24,960 nt of DNA from Baffinella frigidus (Eukaryota > Cryptophyceae > Cryptomonadales > Baffinellaceae): contig MU648102.1 of the NCBI GenBank assembly GCA_026770585.1, positions 1 to 24,960 on the forward strand, written 5' to 3'. A program made the translations under genes and the position numbers. Of this stretch, positions 9,410 to 17,094 are shown in pieces. The notes below the pieces were generated by a model that was given only the letters and a program-made list of their open reading frames with translations, was not told the DNA's origin and made no database searches. How positions within the stretch are numbered: position 1 is the first letter of the stretch; every line of letters starts with the position of its first letter.

Positions 9410-9635
9410 AACTCACGTGCGATATCTCAAACTAATCAGTCAACTCATGATCTTTGCACCTGCCACTGAACTCATCAGTCAACTCATGATCTTTGCACCT
9501 GCCACTGAACTCATCAGTCAACCCATGATCTTTGCACCTGACACTGAATTCATCAGCCAACTCACGCACCCTGACTCAACCAATTAGTCAACTCAAGCCA
9601 ATGGCACCTGAAACAAACAATCAGTCAACTCTCTA
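9410..9635 (-). promoter_or_regulatory. 39-bp repeat array with TTGACTGA motifs
   Basis: Four units of 39 bp begin at 9437, 9476, 9515 and 9554. Each carries CAGTCAACTCATGATC or a variant, i.e. GAGTTGACTG on the minus strand. Further motif copies lie near 9412, 9584 and 9621. The array sits just upstream of the TATA box of the antisense gene. The same motif at similar spacing precedes the element 1 gene, suggesting an enhancer-like bank of binding sites. Confidence 0.75.
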
Positions 9636-9847
9636 CTATCTTTTCAAAAACCAAAGGGACCATTTGAACTTCTCTGAAACCTATAACTCCTTACTGGAAT
9701 AACTTCTAAAATTTAAATGCAAGCCTTATTCCTGATGATAACCTTTATCTCTCCTCCCTTCCACTCATGGAATGCCAGGATGACTCAGCCGATTAACTCC
9801 TCCAGTCGCTCCCTTCCTTCGAAAGCGGACCGATCGGAACCGCAGCT

Positions 9848-9940
9848 CTACTGGGACCGCTGAACGGCGATGACCGTCTACCCACGGGATCTACTGGGAC
9901 CGCTGAACGGCGATGACCGTCGACCCACAGGATCTACCGC
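9848..9940 (-). repeat. 43-bp tandem repeat upstream of the antisense gene
   Basis: CTACTGGGACCGCTGAACGG begins at 9848 and 9891, with a partial third unit at 9934. A diverged related pair is in element 1 near 2714 and 2772. It lies between the TTGACT array and the 3' LTR. Confidence 0.75.
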
Positions 9941-10000
9941 TATCGGAAATCTACACTGGGGGAGAAGCTTTATCCCAAGGAAATCCTCACTCTAAGCCTT

Positions 10001-10009
10001 GAGAGAGGG
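10001..10009 (+). promoter_or_regulatory. Polypurine tract of element 2
   Basis: GAGAGAGGG directly before the TG of the 3' LTR at 10010. It fixes the element orientation as plus and matches the tract of element 1. Confidence 0.85.
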
Positions 10010-10332
10010 TGAGAGACGGAGTAATAAGGACGTTAGGTTATGAGGTTGGAAGGCTATCATGAGAGCTCCTCAGGCTCCCATACAACTTAAGAAATCATCT
10101 TAAGGATAGCCTTTCAGAGAGGAGACTTATGAAAGTCTTGGAAAGGAAAAGTAACGTGACCAATAAAAAGGGGCCGAAAAAGGGCTCCAAGGATCCGGGA
10201 GGATCCAAGGACTCCTTTTTCGGCACCGAGACTTTTCCCCGACACGAATCTGTGACCGCTTCTGCGTCGCCCGTCTGCCGCTCGTGAGCAGTGCATCCCC
10301 TGCCCTGCTTCTTCCGGCTACGGCCTCTATTA
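10010..10332 (+). repeat. 3' LTR of element 2 (L2 family)
   Basis: Begins TGAGAGACGGAG and ends CCTCTATTA, with AATAAA at 10162-10167 and the same hairpin at 10173-10224. It differs from 3460-3785 at a small number of positions and by a 3-bp deletion. CCGCC (10333-10337) follows directly, completing the target duplication. Confidence 0.9.
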
Positions 10333-10795
10333 CCGCCGCCCCCGATGGTGCCGAAGCGCTGGAGGAGGTTGTCTCGCCCGGCCGGCTCAGATGGTGAGTC
10401 TTCTTCGGGGGACGATGAGCCTCTGGTTCGTCGGGTTCGTGCGCGCGTGGAGGCCGTGGAGAGCGATCCTGATGAGGAGGAGGAGTTCTCGGAGCGGTCA
10501 TCTATTGCCTCGTTCGAATCTGGTTCGGAGGTCGGTTCTCAGGACTCCGTAGGTTCCGACTGTGGCTCAGACCCGGAGGCGAAGGAGGAGTATGAGTTGT
10601 CCTCTGAGGAGGAGTCAGAGGATGAGTCGGACGAGGACGAGGATGATGAGGTCATCTACATGGGGCGCGAGTCTGTTTCGACTTTCGCTCTTCGCCAGTC
10701 TCTCATGTCTCAGTTCTACTCTCGGGTTTGAGAGGAAGGATGAGATGGGTTTCGTCGATGGGTTAGTAGAGTGTGTGATGAGTGTGAGGTGATTC

Positions 10796-10801
10796 AATAA
10801 A
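10796..10801 (+). terminator. Poly(A) signal of element 1 antisense gene
   Basis: AATAAA lies 65 bp after the TGA at 10729-10731 in a G/T-rich context. No such hexamer was found after the stop of the element 2 copy. Confidence 0.55.
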
Positions 10802-10979
10802 GTGTGATTCAAAGCAAGCGTGTTTTGGGTCCGGGCCTCGTAGGTGATCATTTGGTTTGTGGTTGAGCATGCGGATGCTTGGAGCCTTGTTTTTCGATCG
10901 AAGTCGGGTGTTATTGCGTCCGTTGCGTTTTACATCCGTTGCAGTTCTCCTCTAGGGAACTGGTTGTGATCATTCGCAT

Positions 10980-11175
10980 CCTGACCTCAGAGAGGTAGGG
11001 AGAAGATAGTCTTGATTGCGTGATCTTTCTTCTGAGAGGTTGACCCTCTCTGAGGAGTTACAGCCCGTCGTTTGCGCCCTCTCTGAGGGTTTAAGCGCGG
11101 TGTTTCTGAGAGGGATGACCCTCTCTGAAAGGTAACTGTTCGGCGGTTATGCTCTCTGAGAGGATGAAGCGTCGA
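10980..11175. repeat. CCCTCTCTGAGGG-type motifs, convergent region of element 1
   Basis: Seven half or full palindromes (CTCAGAGAGG, CCCTCTCTGAGG, CTGAGAGGG and variants) lie between the antisense gene end and the polyprotein end. Some are paired head-to-head, such as near 11031-11058 and 11105-11131. The region 10732-11260 is homologous to 8280-8660 in inverse orientation. No gene is present. Confidence 0.7.
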
Positions 11176-11365
11176 GGTTCCTCGAAGAAGTGTTCCGTTG
11201 AAGGTGTCTTCTTTTGATGGTATTGTAGTATTCAGGTGTTTGACTTTCACACCCTCTCCCCCCCCGGTTCGTTGAGACCAGACGTGGGTGAGATGAGGTG
11301 ATTGTCCGGGTTGTGAAGTCTTCCTTGACGGTGAACTTGATGATGAAGGCGTCCTTTGAGGGTGA

Positions 11366-14300
11366 TTATTTGACTCCTACTGCCGGGTCCGGCCGAGCAC
11401 TGAGAGGAGCGAAAGGCACCAGAAATCGTTGGTCTGGGCGTTTCATGTCCTTGGAGCCCGAGTCCCATGCCGAGATGTCTGATCCGAAGAGCACGGCCAT
11501 GGGGCGATGCATCAGAGCGTTAGCCACTGCCTTGGTCAGGAAGTCCGCTGCCTGGCATGCTGTGGTGACGTAGTGTAAGGCAATGGTGCCCCGCGCCACG
11601 TGTTCACGAGCATTGTGGAGGTGAATGTCGAGGTGTTTCACACGGCTCTCATGGGAGTCGCTGTTACACAAGCAGATGCACGCGGCGTTGTCTTCGAAAA
11701 TGGGCGTTGGGGTCTCTTGAGGGATGTCCAGGAATCCGAGGATGTGTCGTAGGTACTGCGCTGTCTTAACGCAATGCGACAGAGCGAGATACTCGGACTC
11801 CGTGGAGGACGATGCGACCAGGCGTTGCTGTGACGACTTCCAATCAACCGCGGCGTGATTGAGGAGAAAGGCATACCCGGTGTGTGATTTCCGGGTGGCC
11901 ACGTCATTCGCGAAGTCAGCGTCGCAGAAGCCGCAGAGCTGGTTCTTGTCCACCATCTGATCTGTTTCCGCGGTGCGGATTGCGGTGCAGATCACTGGTT
12001 CCCGACGATACGTGATCGCCTGAGCCCTGGTAGCCACGATGTAGCGCAGTACGTGCTGGAGGGCCATCACGTGAGTTGGTGTTGGCGCAGAGATGTACCT
12101 CGACAGTTGAGACACCGCAAAAGAGAGGTCGGGACGGTTGGTGGTGGCTAGCCAGTTGACACTGCCGACTCCCGCGCGATACGCTTGCTGTTCGCGGAGT
12201 CCCACAACAGATTCGCCGGTGATTTCGCCAGGGTAAAGTCTCGTTTTTGGGGTCTTGAAGGGGGTGTTCTCTTTGGCGTCGAGAGGGATGTTGAATCGCT
12301 CTGCGAGCAACTCGATGTACTTGGTGTTCCCGAGAGTGAGGGTTCCTTTGTCCCGGTCGTGGTCGATGGTCAGACCGAGGTGAAGGGTTGCATCGCCTTT
12401 GCTGGAGAGCTCGTATCGTTCCTCAATCTCCGAAATGAGCTCTCCCCAAGCTGCCTCCGCGGAGGCGATGACAAGAGCGTCATCGACGTACATGCTCATG
12501 TAGATAGTACCCTGACTCGAGGTGCGTTTGAACAGTGTTTTGTCGTATGAGCATCTCTCGAAGCCGAGGCTGAGGATGAAGGCCGAGTAGTCACCGTAGA
12601 AGGCTCGAGGGCTGTGTGCGAAGCCGTAGAGGTTCTTCTTGAGGTGGAAGGCTTGGTCGACAGGATACCCCAGGAACGGTGGTGGTTTCAACCAGATGTC
12701 TGGGAGACCTGTGCGATCAACGGAGGTGAAGGCGGCTGCAACGTCGAATGTCTTCACGTGCCAACCCAGCGCACATGCTATGGCCAGGAGCATGCGGACT
12801 ACGGTCCAGGGTGCCGTTGGAGCGAAGATAGGGACATCTTTGCCGGCGGAATATGTGTCGCCGCGTGCGCAGAACCGTGCTTTGCGACGACAGGGAACTC
12901 CGTCCACGTCACGCTTCATACGAAGATTGGTGGTGGACTGGACGATTTTGGCACCAGGAGGAGGGGTCGCGAGTTCAATTGTCCCGTTGTCGATCAGAGT
13001 GTTCATCTCTGAGCGACATGCTTCTTTCCATTCTTCCCAATCGGGGCGGCGACGTGCTTCTCGTAGGTTTGCTGGAGCATCGGACAGGCCCAGGGGCACG
13101 TTCAGCAGTGTTGTCTTGATTGCCCGGTCTGTTGGCTCTTCGTGGGCCTCTGGCGGTGGCTCTGGCCGAGAGGATAGATCAATGAGAGAGGACGCGACAC
13201 ATGAGAGCAACATAAGGGACGCTGGGTCCACGGTTTCCAGAGGAATGTCCGTTGGGATTGGAAGTTCCGGAGTTCTGGAGCCGTCAGAGACACGAATGGA
13301 GGTAGCGCCCGGAGATGAAGAGAACGAGTACTCGTCGTCTTTGGCCCAATTGCGAGAGAGCTCGTCCATGAGTTCACTGGAGAAGTCTTCGACAGCTTCT
13401 ATTTGCTCCTCCGACACTGTGAGGCGAGATGCTCGTTCCGTTGTTGCTGGTGGAAGCCATAGCATCGTTGGAGCGTGAATCTTGCTCGGACCTTCTGCTG
13501 ACGCTGGGTGGTGCGTCAACTCGGACACTCCGATCATTCGGGTGGACCCGTCAGATGCCTGGGCCATGAGTCGTTGGTGGACGATGGTAGGGTCGAGAGC
13601 GTCAGGGAAGACAGTGGCACCAACAATCACGGACCGCAATGGCTCCAGAAGACCGGTGTGTTGGTGAATATCGTGGTGATCATATGAAGCATTGGAGTAT
13701 GCAGCGGCGATGGTACGCTCTGTTGCCACGTGGTCGGCGCGAGAGGTCGGAGCCACGGTCCAGGGCGGAAAGGACGATTCGTTCCGGATGTTGCCTGCCT
13801 CGTACGCTGCTTCCGATGAGGTGAGTGTGATGAATGGACGTGTTCCCAGAGTCGATTCGGGTTGTTCAATGGGATCCGTCCATGTGAGGGTCGCGCAGAG
13901 CGTGGCCAGTGCTACTGGGCTACTGCGGGGAGAGCGACGCGGTGACGGTTCGCGTTGGTCCTTCAGTTGCTTCTGGCTTTTGGCGAGCTTGGCTGCGGCT
14001 GCTGAGGCGGCGGTTTCGAGTTCGCGAGACCGCTTTCTGTTCGCCAGTTCGATGCGGGACGGCGGCGGTTCGGGTGGTTCGAGGATGTCCGGACCAAAGT
14101 CACTCGAGGCTGCCAGCTCCTCCAGAGGAGTTGCCTGAGACCAGCGTGTTCCCAGGACCACGCGTAAGGAATGTGATCCGTGGACGTGAAGATCTCCGAG
14201 GGTTCCTGACCCGGGGCCTGCGACCCAGTCCTGGAAGTCCGAGGACTTTGAGACTCCCAAGGTCTGGTACCCGGCTCGGCGCACTGTGGCCGGGTATGGA

Positions 14301-14947
14301 ACGGTGGGTCGCATGCGGTGACCACGGATGGCGTACCGTTTGGTATCCGTCCCGAAGAACGATGCCGGTAGAAGGAGAGCGATCCGGAAGGTTTCAAAGA
14401 ATGCGACCAGTTGTTCGTCTGAGAGAGAGCTCCAGGCTTGCTTGCGATGTTCGCGAAAGCTCTGGCGGACTTCAGCGTTCCTTCGATCGCTGGTGGATCG
14501 GTTGGTGTCTCTTGTGTCAAGGCTCTCTTGGTGGCGCAAGAGTTGGCCGGACCCCGCGTGATTACGTGGGGTGTAGAGCGCTGCCAGATCCTCGTCGTCA
14601 GCGTGCGGCACTGAGATTTCGAAGGTGTTGTGACCGTCCTCCTCGTGGGTGAGTGCGATGTCCGGGAAGTCAACGTGCATTCGTTTGAGTTGTCCTTTGA
14701 GTTCTTCGCGGGTGAAGAGCATCGATTCTGGGAGGCCTGGGTTCTCGAAAGACTTGAGGCGACGGTTCACTCGACGGTACGGGAGCCATGTACCGTCGAT
14801 ATTGCCCTTCCGACACACCAACATTCTGTCGAGTGACGGAATGTATACGTACATGCCTTTGCGTGATCGTCCTGGGGGTGAGATACCGCAGAACACCCCG
14901 GATGCACTGTTAACGTCGAGTTTGGTGTGCATGCCGAGGTCCAGCAT
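11366..14947 (-). CDS. pol: Copia polyprotein, second part: linker, RT and RNase H
   Basis: This 1193-residue frame continues the upstream frame after one TAA. Residues 1-60 complete the integrase C-terminal part (VFCGISPPGRSRKGMYVYIP). Residues about 70-630 are a long linker of unknown role, of which about 175-315 recurs in element 2. The RT domain starts near residue 637 (WKEACRSEMNTL), with FDVAAAF (first Asp 735) and YVDD at 820-823. RNase H includes CDADFAND (1008-1015), SSSTESEYLAL (1047-1055), FEDNAA (1085-1089) and KHLDIHLHNAREHV (1104-1117). This order is diagnostic of Ty1/copia. The linker is longer than I expect for the family. No Met is needed at 14947 if the two parts are made as one polyprotein. 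Confidence 0.92.
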   Translation of the reverse strand: MLDLGMHTKLDVNSASGVFCGISPPGRSRKGMYVYIPSLDRMLVCRKGNIDGTWLPYRRVNRRLKSFENPGLPESMLFTREELKGQLKRMHVDFPDIALTHEEDGHNTFEISVPHADDEDLAALYTPRNHAGSGQLLRHQESLDTRDTNRSTSDRRNAEVRQSFREHRKQAWSSLSDEQLVAFFETFRIALLLPASFFGTDTKRYAIRGHRMRPTVPYPATVRRAGYQTLGVSKSSDFQDWVAGPGSGTLGDLHVHGSHSLRVVLGTRWSQATPLEELAASSDFGPDILEPPEPPPSRIELANRKRSRELETAASAAAAKLAKSQKQLKDQREPSPRRSPRSSPVALATLCATLTWTDPIEQPESTLGTRPFITLTSSEAAYEAGNIRNESSFPPWTVAPTSRADHVATERTIAAAYSNASYDHHDIHQHTGLLEPLRSVIVGATVFPDALDPTIVHQRLMAQASDGSTRMIGVSELTHHPASAEGPSKIHAPTMLWLPPATTERASRLTVSEEQIEAVEDFSSELMDELSRNWAKDDEYSFSSSPGATSIRVSDGSRTPELPIPTDIPLETVDPASLMLLSCVASSLIDLSSRPEPPPEAHEEPTDRAIKTTLLNVPLGLSDAPANLREARRRPDWEEWKEACRSEMNTLIDNGTIELATPPPGAKIVQSTTNLRMKRDVDGVPCRRKARFCARGDTYSAGKDVPIFAPTAPWTVVRMLLAIACALGWHVKTFDVAAAFTSVDRTGLPDIWLKPPPFLGYPVDQAFHLKKNLYGFAHSPRAFYGDYSAFILSLGFERCSYDKTLFKRTSSQGTIYMSMYVDDALVIASAEAAWGELISEIEERYELSSKGDATLHLGLTIDHDRDKGTLTLGNTKYIELLAERFNIPLDAKENTPFKTPKTRLYPGEITGESVVGLREQQAYRAGVGSVNWLATTNRPDLSFAVSQLSRYISAPTPTHVMALQHVLRYIVATRAQAITYRREPVICTAIRTAETDQMVDKNQLCGFCDADFANDVATRKSHTGYAFLLNHAAVDWKSSQQRLVASSSTESEYLALSHCVKTAQYLRHILGFLDIPQETPTPIFEDNAACICLCNSDSHESRVKHLDIHLHNAREHVARGTIALHYVTTACQAADFLTKAVANALMHRPMAVLFGSDISAWDSGSKDMKRPDQRFLVPFAPLSARPDPAVGVK

Positions 14948-14953
14948 TCGCTG

Positions 14954-14956
14954 TTA
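14954..14956 (-). other. In-frame TAA between integrase and RT halves
   Basis: The two polyprotein frames are in the same phase (16801 minus 14947 is a multiple of 3) and the protein homology runs straight through. Only this TAA separates them. Either it is a simple inactivating substitution or a programmed readthrough site; the codon CAG that follows is compatible with readthrough contexts but not proof. Confidence 0.85.
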
Positions 14957-16801
14957 CGTCAGGTGGATGGTGGTGAATGCTCCGAAGATCGCAAACGAAG
15001 AGATGTCGTTGGTAGCCGTTGGGAAGTACAGCGAGAAAGGGCTTTCCCCGATCTTGTCGTCAACACTTGTCGCATTGCTGCGAAGTGGAATTCGGTTGCG
15101 AATCTGGGTCCAGTAGGTCAAAGCGTGGGGCCAGAAACGATAGGACATTCCGGAGTGTTGAAGAGTTGAGCGGAGATAGCGACATGCCATGTCGACGCTC
15201 TTCTCAGCGCGGCCGTTGGCCCGTGCGTCATATGGTTCGGACAAACGTTGAGAGATCCCGTATTTGGTCATGATGCGGGCAATGTTGCCGTCCGCGAGTT
15301 CACCGGCACCGTCCGTCTGGAAGGCCTTGGGACGGCGTTCCGTGAAGTTGAAATGCCATTGGAGGTACGTCTCCAATTGGGGGATGAGCCCGTTTTTGGT
15401 CGGAGCGAACAGTACTGTCCGGTACGAGGAGAACGCGTCTACGATGATGAGACAGTGCTTGTTGCCGTCCAGGCTTGGTGCATTGGGAAAGTCGATCAGA
15501 TCCATGCACCACAGGTCGTCGACTGCGAGGACCAGCTCTGGAAGGTCGGACTCGTTGCTGTCCGGCACTCGTCCTCGGGTTTCCATGCAGGTGTGGCATT
15601 TGCCTGACATGTTGCAGAACTTCAAGGTCTTGGAGGCGAGGCCAACTGTCCGTGCCAAGATTCTTTGAAGCACTTCTTTTGGACAGTGATCGAAGATCAG
15701 ATGCATGTAGTCGGCTGGAGGCAGCTTTCCTAGCAGGCATGAGAAGATTGATGGTGAGTCGAGGGCGGACCCCTGACTGGCTCTCTCCTGGAAGTTAGAG
15801 GTCGGAAGGAACGGCAATGCGTCGATCCACTTCACTTTGGATTGCTGCCGAGTGTTGCCGGAACCATTGAAGGTGACCATGGCTTCACTGGGTTTCGTCG
15901 TGTCCAGACGAACGGAGATCTCTGCTGCGAGAAGATCACTCGTAGCGACAGCATTGAGGCGTGCGGTAGCCGAGTAGTACGCTCCAGGGATGACTGCGGG
16001 GTGAGCGAAGCCATCCGAGGCTGAGAGGTGGACCGTGAGGTCTCCTTTGTGCGTCGCGAACTGAGCCGTTCCGGAGTTTGCTCCTCCCCACGCGAGTGGG
16101 TCCGATAGTTCTTTCACGTTGGTGAGGTTATGCATGGAGCACACCAGAGTGATCTGGGTACCGGTGTCGATGAGATAGATCGAACGTAGGAGGTTATCGG
16201 GCAGCGAAGCTGTAGATGCTGTCAGCTTGTCGTAGCTCTCAATCAGAGACCTTTGATTGGGGTGTACGAGTGGAGGGGGCTTTCCAGAGGAATCCCCCGA
16301 GCTGCCGTGATGATGGTCAGAGTTCGCTGACTCGCCCCTGGAGGCATCCCCCTGATCAGATGAAGTGTCAGTGGGCTGAGCACCCGGGACGTTATGTGCG
16401 TACGTGTGTGGTGCGTTGGCTGATCCAGGAGTGGGGTCTGCGGGAGCGGAGGTGGCCGTGGGCCCCGTGGCGGTGGGGTCGACTGCCGAGGTCGCGCTCC
16501 TTGCACCGTCAGGGCGTTCGGCTCCGTCGGCAGCCCCGAGATGTGCACGTGACGGTGTGTGTGCATTGGTTCCTCCAAGGAGAAGCAATGTGAACATCAG
16601 CGCCATGAGGTAAGCCCGGCGAGGCATCGCGGGTAGTTTCATCGGGGCGGTATGGAAGGCATTGTGGATGCGCAGACACATGTGGTGAGCAAGCATCTGC
16701 GTCACCAGGAACGTTCCAAGGGTCCATGCTGCGGCAGCCAGATGATGAAGGTGAGAGACCAGTATGAGATGGATAGGTTGTGAGCCTCCCGAGAGTAGCA
16801 A
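14954..16801 (-). CDS. pol: Copia polyprotein, first part: protease and integrase
   Basis: Protease active site LIDTGTQ (Asp212). GAG-pre-integrase zinc site: His367, His372, Cys402, Cys405. Integrase core DDE: Asp434 (WCMDLID), Asp497 (QTDGAGE), Glu533 (NGRAEK). The frame ends in TAA (14956-14954), followed in frame by CAG CGA and then the second part, so the stop falls inside the integrase C-terminal region. The first 16 codons lie in an LTR read backwards, so the ATG at 16801 is doubtful. Met54 or Met59 would start a signal-peptide-like stretch (RRAYLMALMFTLLLLGGTNA), odd for a pol protein. Residues 85-200 are low-complexity Ala/Thr/Ser/Gly. No gag precedes it. The element appears truncated at its 5' end. 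Confidence 0.9.
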   Translation of the reverse strand: MLLSGGSQPIHLILVSHLHHLAAAAWTLGTFLVTQMLAHHMCLRIHNAFHTAPMKLPAMPRRAYLMALMFTLLLLGGTNAHTPSRAHLGAADGAERPDGARSATSAVDPTATGPTATSAPADPTPGSANAPHTYAHNVPGAQPTDTSSDQGDASRGESANSDHHHGSSGDSSGKPPPLVHPNQRSLIESYDKLTASTASLPDNLLRSIYLIDTGTQITLVCSMHNLTNVKELSDPLAWGGANSGTAQFATHKGDLTVHLSASDGFAHPAVIPGAYYSATARLNAVATSDLLAAEISVRLDTTKPSEAMVTFNGSGNTRQQSKVKWIDALPFLPTSNFQERASQGSALDSPSIFSCLLGKLPPADYMHLIFDHCPKEVLQRILARTVGLASKTLKFCNMSGKCHTCMETRGRVPDSNESDLPELVLAVDDLWCMDLIDFPNAPSLDGNKHCLIIVDAFSSYRTVLFAPTKNGLIPQLETYLQWHFNFTERRPKAFQTDGAGELADGNIARIMTKYGISQRLSEPYDARANGRAEKSVDMACRYLRSTLQHSGMSYRFWPHALTYWTQIRNRIPLRSNATSVDDKIGESPFSLYFPTATNDISSFAIFGAFTTIHLT

Positions 16802-17094
16802 GGAAGGCTCAGGACCCCCTGGGATACTTAAGAAAGATCAACTTAAGGATGCCTGGACGAAGTGGTTGACTTACCAAAGTCAAATGAGGTGAGAAAAGGG
16901 AAACGTGATTAATACAAGGAAGGCAGCTAACGGCTCCAATTCCCTCCTCACGAGAGAAGGGAATTTGGGGGCCGGAGCTTCATCCGAAATTTGCCTGTCC
17001 ATTCCTGTGTCTGTCTGCCTGCCGCGGCGCTCCGCGCCGCCTCCTGTGAGCAGATTCCCCTGCTACACTTCTACCCGCTCGTAGAGCTCTATTA
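16752..17094 (+). repeat. L1-family LTR at the right edge of the retroelement block
   Basis: Begins TGAGAGACCAG and ends GAGCTCTATTA. Positions 16871-17094 match 1-222 directly. It also aligns with L2 LTRs through CTTAAGAAA...CTTAAGGAT. Its left side abuts the polyprotein reading the other way. The flanks GAAGG (16747-16751) and AAAAC (17095-17099) do not match, so it is not a simple solo LTR. If it pairs with 1-222, the whole block could be one rearranged plus-strand element. Confidence 0.8.

Larger units (their letters stand above)
3460..10332 (+). mobile_element. Element 2: nested copia-like retrotransposon with antisense gene
   Basis: Bounded by direct LTRs (3460-3785 and 10010-10332) and by CCGCC on both sides. 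Order on the plus strand: 5' LTR, leader tandem repeats, gag-like region broken by three frameshifts, a short pol remnant, a convergent repeat region, an antisense acidic-protein gene with promoter array, a polypurine tract and the 3' LTR. The protease, integrase, RT and RNase H are absent, so it must have moved using proteins supplied in trans, or it decayed after insertion. The LTRs differ at only about ten positions including one 3-bp deletion, so the insertion is fairly recent. No recognisable tRNA primer site was found after 3785. Confidence 0.88.
3234..10731 (+). pseudogene. Acidic antisense protein gene of element 1, split by element 2
   Basis: Two pieces, 3234-3459 and 10338-10731, match the start and end of the intact 218-residue protein at 9319-8663. 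The left piece gives EAHEMGQSESRLLQSAMAEEWG. The right piece gives the acidic Ser/Glu/Asp tract and a C-terminal VIYMGRES...ALRQSLMSQFYSR. If element 2 and one CCGCC copy are ignored, the frame passes across the junction without a break, as expected of a clean insertion. A separate indel near 3385-3400 shifts the frame in the left piece, so the gene was already damaged or was damaged later. It has a TATA box at 3176 and a poly(A) signal at 10796. It is convergent with the polyprotein. Function unknown. Confidence 0.8.
2344..16751 (-). mobile_element. Element 1: Ty1/copia-like LTR retrotransposon, 5' end lost
   Basis: Reading the minus strand: polyprotein (16801-14954, then 14947-11366), a convergent repeat region, a convergent small gene on the plus strand (3234-10731, split by element 2), a polypurine tract and a 3' LTR (2344-2670). 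No gag and no minus-oriented 5' LTR are visible at the right end. There the polyprotein frame runs into an L1 LTR of opposite orientation (16752-17094). The element is therefore truncated or rearranged. The integrase has an in-frame stop and the small gene a frameshift and an insertion, so it is probably inactive. Confidence 0.75.

Noticed and set aside
12639-13478. 279-residue plus-strand frame opposite the polyprotein
   Set aside because: It is antisense to the linker and RT region of a well-supported polyprotein. Composition follows from the opposite strand and no domain is visible.
14954-14956. TAA reassigned to an amino acid in this organism
   Set aside because: Other genes in the window end plausibly at TAA, TAG or TGA, and no other in-frame TAA lies within conserved sequence.
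1-17094. Inverted LTR copies taken as terminal inverted repeats of a DNA transposon
   Set aside because: Element 2 shows direct LTRs, a 5-bp duplication, polypurine tracts and pol sequence, which define LTR retrotransposons. The inverted copies reflect opposite insertions and rearrangement.
16752-17094. Simple solo LTR
   Set aside because: The five bases on each side differ (GAAGG and AAAAC), so there is no target duplication.
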